Positions 1 through 5,293 of a DNA stretch of 5,293 nucleotides are shown here, piece by piece (within the stretch, counting starts at the first letter, position 1; every line of letters starts with the position of its first letter). Below the pieces are notes generated by a model, which saw only the letters and a list, made by a program, of their open reading frames with translations, searched no databases and was not told the DNA's origin. This stretch comes from Verrucomicrobiota bacterium (GTDB taxonomy: Bacteria; Verrucomicrobiota; Verrucomicrobiia; Limisphaerales; AV2). The DNA lies in NCBI GenBank assembly GCA_003218935.1, contig QHPA01000330.1:1-5293 (forward strand), in the 5' to 3' direction. A program made the translations under genes and the position numbers.

Positions 1-1
1 G

Positions 2-1015
2 AAGCGCGGCAATTATCCGCTGGAAAGTTGTTACCTCGAAGCCGCATCGCCGTGGGGACTTTGGGCGGTGCGCGCCTTGCGGCCGGCGCGCGCGGAGATT
101 CGCGTCTATCCAAACCTGTTGAGCGAACGGAAAGGTGTCGCGGCGCTGTTTCTCAATCGCGGCCAGTTCGGCGCGCACGCCCAACGGCAGATCGGCAAAG
201 GCCGCGACTTCGAGAAACTCCGGGATTACGTTCACGGCGACAGTTTCGAGGACGTTCACTGGAAGGCGACGGCGAAGCGCGGCCGGCCCGTGACCAAAAT
301 CTTTCAAATCGAACGAACTCAGGAAGTCTATGTTGTTATCGACGCGTCCCGGCTCAGCGCGCGCACAATGGAAAGCCGGGAGTCGAAGGTCGAGAGTCGA
401 AAGCCGGTTTCGGGAGGTCTTCCTTCGATCCCCGATCCTCGACCCTCGACTACGGCTCTGGAACGTTTCATCACCGCGGCGTTGATTCTCGGGTTGGCCG
501 CGGAGCAGCAGGGCGATTTGTTCGGCCTGCTGACTTTCAGTGATAAAGTACAGAAATTCGTTCGCGCAAAAAACGGCAAGGCGCACTACGCCGCCTGTCG
601 CGACTCGATTTACGCGCTGCAGCCGCAAACCGTCACGCCGGACTTCGACGAGCTTTGTTCCTTCATTCGATTGCGCCTGCGTCGGCGCGCGCTGGTGGTT
701 TTCCTGACTTCGCTCGACGACCCCCTGCTCGCAGAAAGTTTCGCGCGCAACATGGACCTGATTTGCCGTCAGCACTTGATCCTCGTGAACATGGTCCAGC
801 CGCCCGGCGTCCGGCCGGTTTTTTCCGACCCGAACGTGGCTTCGTTGGACGAGGTATATCAGCATCTGGGCGGGCACGTGCTTTGGCACAAGTTGCGTGA
901 ACTGGAAAAAATCCTGCAGCGCCGCGGAGTGCATTTCTCGCTGCTCGACAACGAAAAGCTGAGCGCTCAACTCGTCACCCAGTATGTCAACGTGAAGCAA
1001 AGGCAGTTGATATGA
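2..1015 (+). CDS. DUF58 family (vWA-like) protein, 5'-truncated by window edge
   Basis: The reading frame is open from base 2, so the start lies upstream; 337 residues are visible. An in-frame ATG at 68 is internal, because family sequence precedes it (SPWGLWAVR, then EIRVYPNL). The DUF58 hallmark follows: GRDFEKLRDYVHGD, then DVHWKATAKRGRPVTK at about residues 67-99. A vWA-like fold comes next: strand YVVIDASRLS (about 110-119), helix AALILGLAAEQQGD, then GLLTFSDKV and LVVFLTSLDDP. The MIDAS-like motif is D-A-S-R-L-S, with the second serine one place later than in classical DxSxS, so metal binding is doubtful. About 30 hydrophilic residues after this motif are encoded by a heptamer repeat element. 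DUF58 proteins typically carry N-terminal membrane segments, which would be off-window, and sit beside MoxR ATPases. The exact function is unknown. It is followed by SpoIIM-like and RDD genes, probably in one operon. Confidence 0.93.
   Translation, partial: KRGNYPLESCYLEAASPWGLWAVRALRPARAEIRVYPNLLSERKGVAALFLNRGQFGAHAQRQIGKGRDFEKLRDYVHGDSFEDVHWKATAKRGRPVTKIFQIERTQEVYVVIDASRLSARTMESRESKVESRKPVSGGLPSIPDPRPSTTALERFITAALILGLAAEQQGDLFGLLTFSDKVQKFVRAKNGKAHYAACRDSIYALQPQTVTPDFDELCSFIRLRLRRRALVVFLTSLDDPLLAESFARNMDLICRQHLILVNMVQPPGVRPVFSDPNVASLDEVYQHLGGHVLWHKLRELEKILQRRGVHFSLLDNEKLSAQLVTQYVNVKQRQLI
371..461. repeat. Inverted pair of heptamer arrays inserted in frame in the DUF58 gene
   Basis: Five consecutive 7-base units at 371-405 fit the consensus GRRRGYC; the first and fifth are identical (GAAAGCC). 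After an 18-base spacer, four 7-base units with the complementary pattern run from 424 to 451, and a partial match continues to about 459. The core arms, 381-394 and 438-451, are inverted copies matching at 13 of 14 positions. The block therefore looks like a mobile-type or slippage-derived palindromic element rather than ordinary coding sequence. It is translated without frameshift and falls in the loop after the IDASRLS strand. The 7-base period resembles in kind the heptanucleotide STRR repeats of cyanobacteria, but no relationship is claimed. Confidence 0.85.
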
Positions 1016-1026
1016 AGGTGAGGGAA

Positions 1027-1074
1027 GATGGGAGTATTGCTGAACTCCATCGCTCCATCACTCCATCACTCCAT
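1027..1074. repeat. Octamer tandem repeat with short inverted left arm, intergenic
   Basis: Positions 1045-1074 hold about 3.75 copies of an 8-base unit, CTCCATCA (first copy CTCCATCG). Upstream, GATGGGAGT at 1027-1035 is an imperfect inverted copy of ACTCCATC at 1044-1051, so the RNA could form a small hairpin. The element fills most of the 67-base gap between the DUF58 and SpoIIM-like genes. The sequence just before it (1016-1025, AAGGTGAGGG) looks like a ribosome binding site, but it is more than 50 bases from the next gene's ATG. Confidence 0.8.
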
Positions 1075-1082
1075 TTCGGCAC

Positions 1083-2114
1083 ATGATTATCGATCTTCAA
1101 AAATTTGTTGCGAGCGAGCGGCGGCATTGGGCCGACCTCGAATCGCTTTTGGACAAGCTGGAGAACGATCCGGGCTTCAAGCTCAGCCTCGACCAGTTGA
1201 AGCATTTTCATTATCTCTACGAGCGGACTTCGGCGGACCTGGCGAAAATCACAACGTTTGCCTCCGAGCCACAGACCCGCCGTTACCTGGAATCGCTGGT
1301 TGCGCGGGCGTATGGTGAAATTCATGAGACCCGCGAAACGCCGCACCGTCTCGCGCCCGTTCACTGGTTTGTCAACACCTTCCCACAAACGTTTCGCCGG
1401 CACCTCCGGGTGTTCTGGCTGTCGGTGGGCATCACCATCGTCGGTTCGCTTTTCGGCGCAGGCGCGATCGCTTTCGATCCCGGCGCCAAGTCGGTTATCA
1501 TGCCGTTTTCGCATTTGCAGGGCGATCCGAGTGAACGCGTGTCGCGCGAGGAAAGGACGGCCGATGACCGTCTGAGCGGTGTCAAGGGAACGTTTTCGAC
1601 CACCTTAATGACGCACAACACGCAGGTTTCCATTCTTACGCTGGCGTTGGGAATGACGTGGGGCATTGGCACCATCATCATGTTGTTTTACAACGGCGTG
1701 ATTCTCGGGGCAGTGGCGGCGGATTACCTGCTCGCCGGCCAAACGAAATTTCTCGTTGGCTGGCTCCTGCCGCACGGCTCGTTCGAAATACCGGCCATTC
1801 TTATCGCGGGACAGGCCGGCCTGATTCTGGGCGGCGCGCTGATCGGCTGGGGTGGTCGAACGTCGCTTGGAACCCGGCTGCGCCAGGTTTCGCGGGACCT
1901 GGTGACGCTGATGCTCGGCGTAGCCGGCTTGCTGATCTGGGCCGGGTTCGTCGAGGCGTTTCTTTCGCAATACCATGAGCCGATCATTCCGTATTGGGCG
2001 AAGATCAGTTTCGGTGCGGTCGAACTGGGTCTGCTCGCGCTGTTCCTCGCCAGGTCCGGCCGCAAACCGGCTCAGGACGCGGAACTCGGAATGCGGAACG
2101 AGGAACGAAATTGA
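1083..2114 (+). CDS. SpoIIM family (COG1300) integral membrane protein
   Basis: 343 residues. The N-terminal ~105 residues are soluble and probably helical, a region present in stand-alone SpoIIM-like proteins of non-sporulating bacteria. About five or six hydrophobic segments follow, at roughly 108-130, 182-202, 204-218, 224-256, 272-294 and 307-324. Family signatures are NTQVSILTLALGMTWG followed by FYNGVILGAV, and LLPHGSFEIPAILIAGQAG. The namesake SpoIIM is part of the sporulation engulfment machinery in Bacillus, but nothing here indicates sporulation, so only membership of the family is inferred. The start at 1083 is the only ATG in this frame after the stop at 1041-1043, yet no Shine-Dalgarno sequence lies directly before it; a repeat occupies that place. 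The last residues (about 332-343) are encoded by another repeat. The stop overlaps the RDD start by one base, implying translational coupling. Confidence 0.92.
   Translation: MIIDLQKFVASERRHWADLESLLDKLENDPGFKLSLDQLKHFHYLYERTSADLAKITTFASEPQTRRYLESLVARAYGEIHETRETPHRLAPVHWFVNTFPQTFRRHLRVFWLSVGITIVGSLFGAGAIAFDPGAKSVIMPFSHLQGDPSERVSREERTADDRLSGVKGTFSTTLMTHNTQVSILTLALGMTWGIGTIIMLFYNGVILGAVAADYLLAGQTKFLVGWLLPHGSFEIPAILIAGQAGLILGGALIGWGGRTSLGTRLRQVSRDLVTLMLGVAGLLIWAGFVEAFLSQYHEPIIPYWAKISFGAVELGLLALFLARSGRKPAQDAELGMRNEERN
2080..2107 (+). repeat. Four-copy heptamer array at the SpoIIM/RDD gene junction
   Basis: Four adjacent 7-base units at 2080-2086, 2087-2093, 2094-2100 and 2101-2107 fit the consensus MGGAAYK, for example CGGAACG. 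They encode the C-terminal tail of the SpoIIM-like protein and, in the last unit, contain the AGGA that precedes the RDD start codon. The period matches the element in the DUF58 gene, but the unit sequence is different. Confidence 0.75.
2101..2104 (+). promoter_or_regulatory. Ribosome binding site for the RDD gene, within the repeat
   Basis: AGGA lies nine bases before the ATG at 2114, a normal Shine-Dalgarno spacing. It supports the 2114 start over an in-frame upstream ATG at 1994, which would place 40 non-family residues inside the SpoIIM-like gene. The site is the first four bases of the last heptamer copy, so the repeat appears to supply the translation signal. Confidence 0.55.
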
Positions 2115-2917
2115 TGCGCCGAATCAAAACCAACACTTTGCTGATCAAAACGCCGGAAGGCATCGTCTTTTCGCTGCTGCTGGCCGGTCCGGTGACGCGC
2201 TTCCTGGCCTGGGCCTTGGACCTCGCGTGCATTGGCGCCTTGTCCAGCGCGGTCGGAACGCTGCTGGGCCTGTTGGGTTTGATCAGCTTCGACCTGGCGC
2301 GGGCGATTATCGTGCTGGCGTGCTTCATCATTCAAATCGGCTACGGCATTGTGATGGAATGGTTCTGGCGCGGGCAAACCATCGGCAAAAGGCTGCTGCG
2401 ATTGCGGGTCATGGACGCGCAGGGGTTGCGGCTGCAATTCAGCCAGATCGTGATTCGCAATTTACTCCGTTTCGTTGACCTGCTCCCTGCGTTTTATCTG
2501 GTGGGCGGCGTCGCCTGCCTGATCAGCAGGCGCGCCCAACGCCTTGGCGACTTCGCGGCGAACACAATCGTGGTTCGCAATCCGAAAGTCAAAGAGCCGG
2601 ACCTGGATCAATTGCTGGCCGGCAAATTCAACTCGCTCCGACAATACCCGCACCTGAGCGCTCGATTGCGACAACGCGTTTCGCCGACTGAAGCGCGTGT
2701 GGCGTTGCAAGCGTTGCTGCGCCGCGATGAACTGGACGCCCTGGCCCGCGTCGAACTGTTTGAGGAAATTGCCGGGCACTTCCGGTCGCTGGTGGAGTTT
2801 CCGCCTGAAGCCAACGAAGGCATCACCGAGGAACAATACGTCCGCAACGTCGTGGACATTCTTTTTCGATCGCAATGGCCGAATCGGCAGGAGAAACCGG
2901 AAGCCGCGCCGGCCTGA
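2114..2917 (+). CDS. RDD family integral membrane protein
   Basis: 267 residues from the ATG at 2114, chosen because it overlaps the preceding stop as TGATG and has AGGA nine bases upstream. The RDD domain spans about residues 12-155. It shows R29 and D36 in the first membrane segment (RFLAWALDL), a second hydrophobic stretch at 62-84, the hallmark GQTIGKRLLRLRVM at 87-100, RNLLRFVDLLP at 115-125 in a third segment, and QRLGDFAANTIVV at 142-154. A charged, probably cytoplasmic C-terminal region of about 110 residues follows. RDD proteins are small membrane proteins of mostly unknown role; some are reported to affect ion transport, which cannot be judged here. The conserved neighbourhood with SpoIIM-like and DUF58 genes suggests a shared membrane complex. 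The final 95 bases are antisense to the end of mutY. Confidence 0.93.
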   Translation: MRRIKTNTLLIKTPEGIVFSLLLAGPVTRFLAWALDLACIGALSSAVGTLLGLLGLISFDLARAIIVLACFIIQIGYGIVMEWFWRGQTIGKRLLRLRVMDAQGLRLQFSQIVIRNLLRFVDLLPAFYLVGGVACLISRRAQRLGDFAANTIVVRNPKVKEPDLDQLLAGKFNSLRQYPHLSARLRQRVSPTEARVALQALLRRDELDALARVELFEEIAGHFRSLVEFPPEANEGITEEQYVRNVVDILFRSQWPNRQEKPEAAPA

Positions 2918-4163
2918 GGCCATGGGGTTGGCACGTGGGCTGGCACGGCTTGTCGGAAGACCTCCGTTCGGCTTCAGTCGCCAGGTTTTTCAAAATTTTT
3001 CCGTGGGCGCTCGGGAAGGCGCGATTGCGCAACTGATTCAACGAACACCAGCGGCCGGCTTGAATTGTCCGGGGCAGTCCATCGGCAAATTCGGCGCGAA
3101 AGACATCCAGCGTTATCCGATAGCGCGTGATGGAATGGCGGATCCGAAGCAGCGGTTTGAGGGAGCGCGGGCGGGCGCCGAAGAGCCGTTCAGCGAGTTG
3201 ACGAATGTCGCGATGATCGAGGGAAACTTCGACATTCGGAAACTCCCACAGGTGCGCGTTGACGACACCGGCGGGGCGTTGGCGAACAGGGAAGCGACCG
3301 CGACTTTCAGCAACGAACGCGACAAAGCGGCGTTCGGTCAAGGCGGCCTGTTGGTCGAGGTTGGGCAGGTCAGCCACGCGGTTCTCACGGAACGCGATGC
3401 AATGTTTTCGCACGGGACAGAGCGAACACTCCGGCTGGCGAGGGGTGCAAATCGTGGCGCCCAGTTCCATCAGAGCCTGGTTGAAATGCGAACAGGTTGG
3501 TTCACGGGCAGTCTCGACCTCCAATTTTGGACGCGCATTGAGCCCACGAACCTCCCCCTCACCCGCCCTTCGGGCACCCTCTCCCCCTCGGAGGGGGAGA
3601 GGGACGGGGTGAGGGGGTGGGGCCGCCTGGCGAACGAGCATTTCCGCGAGTCCCCAGAGCGTTGCGCCTGTTTTTTTCTCACGAGGATTTTCGGCGATGC
3701 CGAAGAGGCGGGTGAGCACGCGGATCACATTTCCGTCGAGAACCGGCGCCGGTTGATTGAAAGCGATGCTGAGCACGGCGCCGGCCGTGTAGCGGCCAAT
3801 GCCGGGCAGGGCGACAAGATCATCGTATTTTTCCGGAAAACGGCCGCCGTGCCGATCCACGATCATTCTCGCGGCCTTCTGCAAATTTTTGGCGCGCGTG
3901 TAATAGCCGAGACCTTCCCAGAGCTTCAGCACTTTTTCTCTTCGAGCGCCCGCCAGCGATTGCACCGTCGGCAGTTCGCGCATCCAGCGTCGCCAGTAGG
4001 GAATGACCGTCTTGACCTGCGTTTGCTGGAGCATGATTTCGGAAATCCAGATGGCGTAGGGGTCTCGCGTGCGGCGCCACGGCAGACTGCGGGCGTTGCT
4101 TTGGAACCAATTGAGCAACGCCGGAACCAGGGCTTCAACCTTGCTCGCGATCTGTTTCGCCAT
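2823..4163 (-). CDS. mutY: A/G-specific adenine DNA glycosylase MutY with internal repeat-encoded insertion
   Basis: 446 residues from the ATG at 4163, against about 350 in most bacterial MutY. MutY removes adenine mispaired with 8-oxoguanine in base-excision repair. Numbering from this ATG, visible features are the catalytic glutamate E42 in WISEIMLQQTQV, the helix-hairpin-helix LPGIGRYTAGA at 119-129, catalytic D143 in VLDGNV, and [4Fe-4S] cysteines C239, C246, C249 and C255 with canonical C-x6-C-x2-C-x5-C spacing. A NUDIX-like MutY C-terminal domain follows, containing RPAGVVNAHLWEFPN. About 42 extra residues (about 181-224) separate the catalytic core from FNQALMELG and are largely encoded by a GC-rich palindrome. 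A 52-residue tail after the domain end carries two CxxxC pairs and runs antisense into the RDD gene. A GTG at 4196 would add 11 residues; ATG was preferred because the core begins soon after. No clear Shine-Dalgarno precedes either start. Confidence 0.92.
   Translation of the reverse strand: MAKQIASKVEALVPALLNWFQSNARSLPWRRTRDPYAIWISEIMLQQTQVKTVIPYWRRWMRELPTVQSLAGARREKVLKLWEGLGYYTRAKNLQKAARMIVDRHGGRFPEKYDDLVALPGIGRYTAGAVLSIAFNQPAPVLDGNVIRVLTRLFGIAENPREKKTGATLWGLAEMLVRQAAPPPHPVPLPLRGGEGARRAGEGEVRGLNARPKLEVETAREPTCSHFNQALMELGATICTPRQPECSLCPVRKHCIAFRENRVADLPNLDQQAALTERRFVAFVAESRGRFPVRQRPAGVVNAHLWEFPNVEVSLDHRDIRQLAERLFGARPRSLKPLLRIRHSITRYRITLDVFRAEFADGLPRTIQAGRWCSLNQLRNRAFPSAHGKILKNLATEAERRSSDKPCQPTCQPHGLRPARLPVSPADSAIAIEKECPRRCGRIVPR
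3551..3620. repeat. GC-rich palindromic repeat translated inside mutY
   Basis: A perfect 13-base inner stem (3577-3589 with 3591-3603) is separated by one base. An 11-base outer stem pairs 3554-3564 with 3607-3617. A small hairpin at 3565-3575 (GCCC-TTC-GGGC) lies between inner and outer stems on one side, giving a branched fold. The arms are pyrimidine- or purine-rich (CCCTCTCCCCCTC and its complement). From memory, closely similar CCCTCTCCC-type palindromes are dispersed in many GC-rich bacterial genomes, where they are sometimes read as peptides of the PHPxPLPxRGGEG kind, as here. In this window the element is in frame in mutY and adds a Pro/Gly/Arg-rich stretch. Confidence 0.9.
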
Positions 4164-4331
4164 TTTATTTGTAGTAGCGCCGTACGAGAAAGACACCGAA
4201 TACGGCGGAGAATCCGCCCATCGAACCGCAGAGCGTTGACCTCGTCATCCTCAGTCAGGCTCTGCATCACGCGGCGGTTCATGGTTCATATTGCACAGGC
4301 TACGACAAGAGCCTACCCTGACTCAACGTTT
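4164..4331. other. Divergent intergenic region between mutY and rnhC
   Basis: These 168 bases must carry the start signals for both flanking genes, but no convincing -35/-10 pair or Shine-Dalgarno sequence was found for either. Visible structure is limited: a short inverted repeat GGCGGA-GAA-TCCGCC at 4204-4218 without a T tract, a tandem duplicate of the heptamer GGTTCAT at 4276-4289, and distant inverted segments AGTCAGG (4253-4259) and CCTGACT (4317-4323). None is strong enough to be called an operator or terminator. Confidence 0.6.
4165..4248 (-). CDS. Possible 27-residue upstream ORF (leader peptide) before mutY
   Basis: An ATG at 4248 opens a 27-codon frame ending in TAA at 4167-4165, one base before the mutY ATG at 4163. 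The second half is hydrophobic and ends in basic and aromatic residues (GGFSAVFGVFLVRRYYK), like a single short membrane segment. Its termination next to the mutY start could couple their translation, which would explain the missing Shine-Dalgarno sequence at mutY. Against it, no well-spaced ribosome binding site precedes its ATG, no homologue is recognised, and an ORF this short can arise by chance. An overlapping frame from 4282 is also open through this region. Confidence 0.2.
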   Translation of the reverse strand: MTRSTLCGSMGGFSAVFGVFLVRRYYK

Positions 4332-5293
4332 ATGAAACCGTTGACGTCATACACCTGCACGCTCGCCGCGCCGGAGGCGCGGGCACTGGAAGAGTATTTG
4401 CGCGAGCACGGCTACGAGTTTCGCCAGTTGCCTTACGCGCGATTCGCGGCCGAGAAGGAGAAAGTCAACGTCGTGTTTTACGAGAGCGGCAAACTGGTGG
4501 TGCAGGGGAAGGGCACGCAGGATTTTGTCGAATTCGTCCTCGAACCGGGCATCCTGAAGCAGGCGCGGCTCGGTTATGAAACCGTTTTAAATCCGGAGCT
4601 GCTGCTGCCGCGGCTCGGGGTGGATGAAAGCGGAAAAGGGGATTTCTTCGGGCCCTTGTGCGTCGCGGGTGTTTACGTGAATGAATCGGTGGTGAAGGCG
4701 TGGGAAAATTCAGGTATTCGCGATTCCAAGGACATTTCCAGCGACAGCAAGATTGCCGAGCTGACCAAACTGATTCGCGACACTCCTGGCTGCGTGACCA
4801 GCGTGGTGCCGATTGGCAACGAGGCCTACAACCGGCTTTACAGCCGGATGAAAAGCGTGAACGCGATTCTGGCCTGGGGTCACGCTCGGGCCATCGAGAA
4901 TCTGATGGGACAGAAGCATCGAATGAATCCACCGCCAGTGCGCGCCATTAGCGATCAATTTGCCGCGGACAAAGCGACCGTGGCCAATGCATTGATGAGT
5001 CTGGGGCGGGACATCGAGCTGGTTCAGCGGCACAAGGCGGAAGCTGACCTCGCCGTAGCCGCGGCTTCGATTCTGGCGCGACACGAATTCGTGACGCGGC
5101 TGGCGGCGCTGGAAAAACAGTTCGGAATGAAATTTCCCAAAGGCGCTTCCGGCGCCGTGGATGAGGCAGCCAGGGAGTTTGTCGCCAGGCACGGGACGGA
5201 AGGCCTGGCCAATGTCGCCAAGATGCACTTTCGAAATGCCTTCCGTGCGCAGGGCCTGCCGGAGCCGCCGAGGTCGGAATGGAAACGGAATCG
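4332..5293 (+). CDS. rnhC: Ribonuclease HIII, 3' end beyond window
   Basis: The frame opens at ATG 4332 and stays open to the window edge, giving 320 residues. RNase HIII cleaves the RNA strand of RNA:DNA hybrids in replication and repair. The N-terminal ~90 residues fit the TBP-like substrate-binding domain found in RNase HIII but not in RNase HII, including KVNVVFYESGKLVVQGKG. The catalytic domain starts at GVDESGKGDFFGPLCVAG (about 96-113) with D98 and E99. The third acidic residue is D208 in AISDQF. The fourth is probably E237 in RHKAEADLAVAAASILAR, consistent with the D-E-D-E site of RNase HIII, where RNase HII has D-E-D-D. The helix NAILAWGHARAIENL at 177-191 and AKMHFRNAF near the end are also typical. 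Most family members are about 300-315 residues, so little should be missing. No Shine-Dalgarno sequence precedes the ATG. Confidence 0.94.
   Translation, partial: MKPLTSYTCTLAAPEARALEEYLREHGYEFRQLPYARFAAEKEKVNVVFYESGKLVVQGKGTQDFVEFVLEPGILKQARLGYETVLNPELLLPRLGVDESGKGDFFGPLCVAGVYVNESVVKAWENSGIRDSKDISSDSKIAELTKLIRDTPGCVTSVVPIGNEAYNRLYSRMKSVNAILAWGHARAIENLMGQKHRMNPPPVRAISDQFAADKATVANALMSLGRDIELVQRHKAEADLAVAAASILARHEFVTRLAALEKQFGMKFPKGASGAVDEAAREFVARHGTEGLANVAKMHFRNAFRAQGLPEPPRSEWKRN

Noticed and set aside
28..543. Long + strand ORF overlapping the DUF58 gene
   Set aside because: Arg/Ser-rich shadow in another frame with no recognisable family; the DUF58 frame carries all the conserved motifs.
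1045..1074. Possible CRISPR-like repeat
   Set aside because: Units are 8 bases and directly adjacent, with no spacers and no cas genes.
1028..1318. ORF with a Shine-Dalgarno-like sequence just upstream of its ATG
   Set aside because: The signal is good, but the product is a frame shadow of the SpoIIM-like gene starting inside the octamer repeat, with no family features.
2462..2923. Antisense ORF within the RDD gene
   Set aside because: Mirrors the RDD coding strand in a GC-rich genome; no domain, and the opposite strand has clear RDD motifs.
2918..2978. Bidirectional terminator between the RDD and mutY genes
   Set aside because: No stable stem followed by T residues was found on either strand; a T/A-rich stretch near 2985-2999 has no adjacent hairpin.
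3577..3603. Perfect GC-rich hairpin as a rho-independent terminator
   Set aside because: It lies inside the mutY reading frame with no T tract on either strand; it is better explained as a dispersed palindromic repeat.
3926..4282. Minus-strand ORF overlapping the mutY start in another frame
   Set aside because: Its larger part is out of frame with the MutY N-terminal catalytic region and its product is Arg/Ser/Cys-rich; no family recognised.
4290..4320. Possible rnhC promoter (TTGCAC, 17-base gap, TACCCT)
   Set aside because: Only about three of six bases match each consensus hexamer, so it is indistinguishable from chance.
4465..4932. Antisense ORF within rnhC
   Set aside because: Arg/Pro/Ser-rich shadow typical of GC-rich antisense frames; RNase HIII on the other strand is unambiguous.

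Overview
The window looks like a piece of a GC-rich bacterial chromosome, most likely from the Verrucomicrobiota or a close PVC relative. That is inference, resting on three things: an RNase HIII gene, a DUF58 / SpoIIM-like / RDD gene run, and several short-period (7-8 bp) or palindromic repeats placed inside and between genes. No rRNA, tRNA or lineage-specific marker is present to settle it.

Left half (+ strand): a DUF58 (von Willebrand-like) protein enters from upstream of base 1 and ends at 1015. It is followed by a SpoIIM-family (COG1300) membrane protein (1083-2114) and an RDD-family membrane protein (2114-2917). The last two overlap by one base. This looks like one operon. From general knowledge, DUF58, SpoIIM-like and RDD genes recur together, usually beside a MoxR-type AAA+ ATPase, in several phyla, including a mycobacterial moxR2 cluster. 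The MoxR gene, if present, would lie before this window. The joint function of such clusters is poorly known; a role in chaperoning, insertion or maturation of envelope proteins is often suspected.

Right half: mutY (A/G-specific adenine glycosylase) lies on the minus strand, converging on the RDD gene and overlapping its 3' end by 95 bases. A divergent intergenic region of about 170 bases separates it from rnhC (RNase HIII) on the plus strand, which runs off the right edge. Both of these are genome-maintenance enzymes: MutY removes A paired with 8-oxoguanine, and RNase HIII removes RNA from RNA:DNA hybrids.

The most unusual content is the set of four repeat elements in 5.3 kb. An inverted pair of heptamer arrays is inserted in frame in the DUF58 domain just after its metal-site-like motif. 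An octamer array occupies the gap before the SpoIIM-like gene, apparently separating a Shine-Dalgarno-like sequence from the start codon. A heptamer array forms the C-terminus of the SpoIIM-like protein and the ribosome binding site of the RDD gene. A large GC-rich palindrome is translated in frame inside MutY, between its catalytic domain core and its iron-sulfur loop. No CRISPR array, insertion sequence, transposase, tRNA or convincing terminator was seen.
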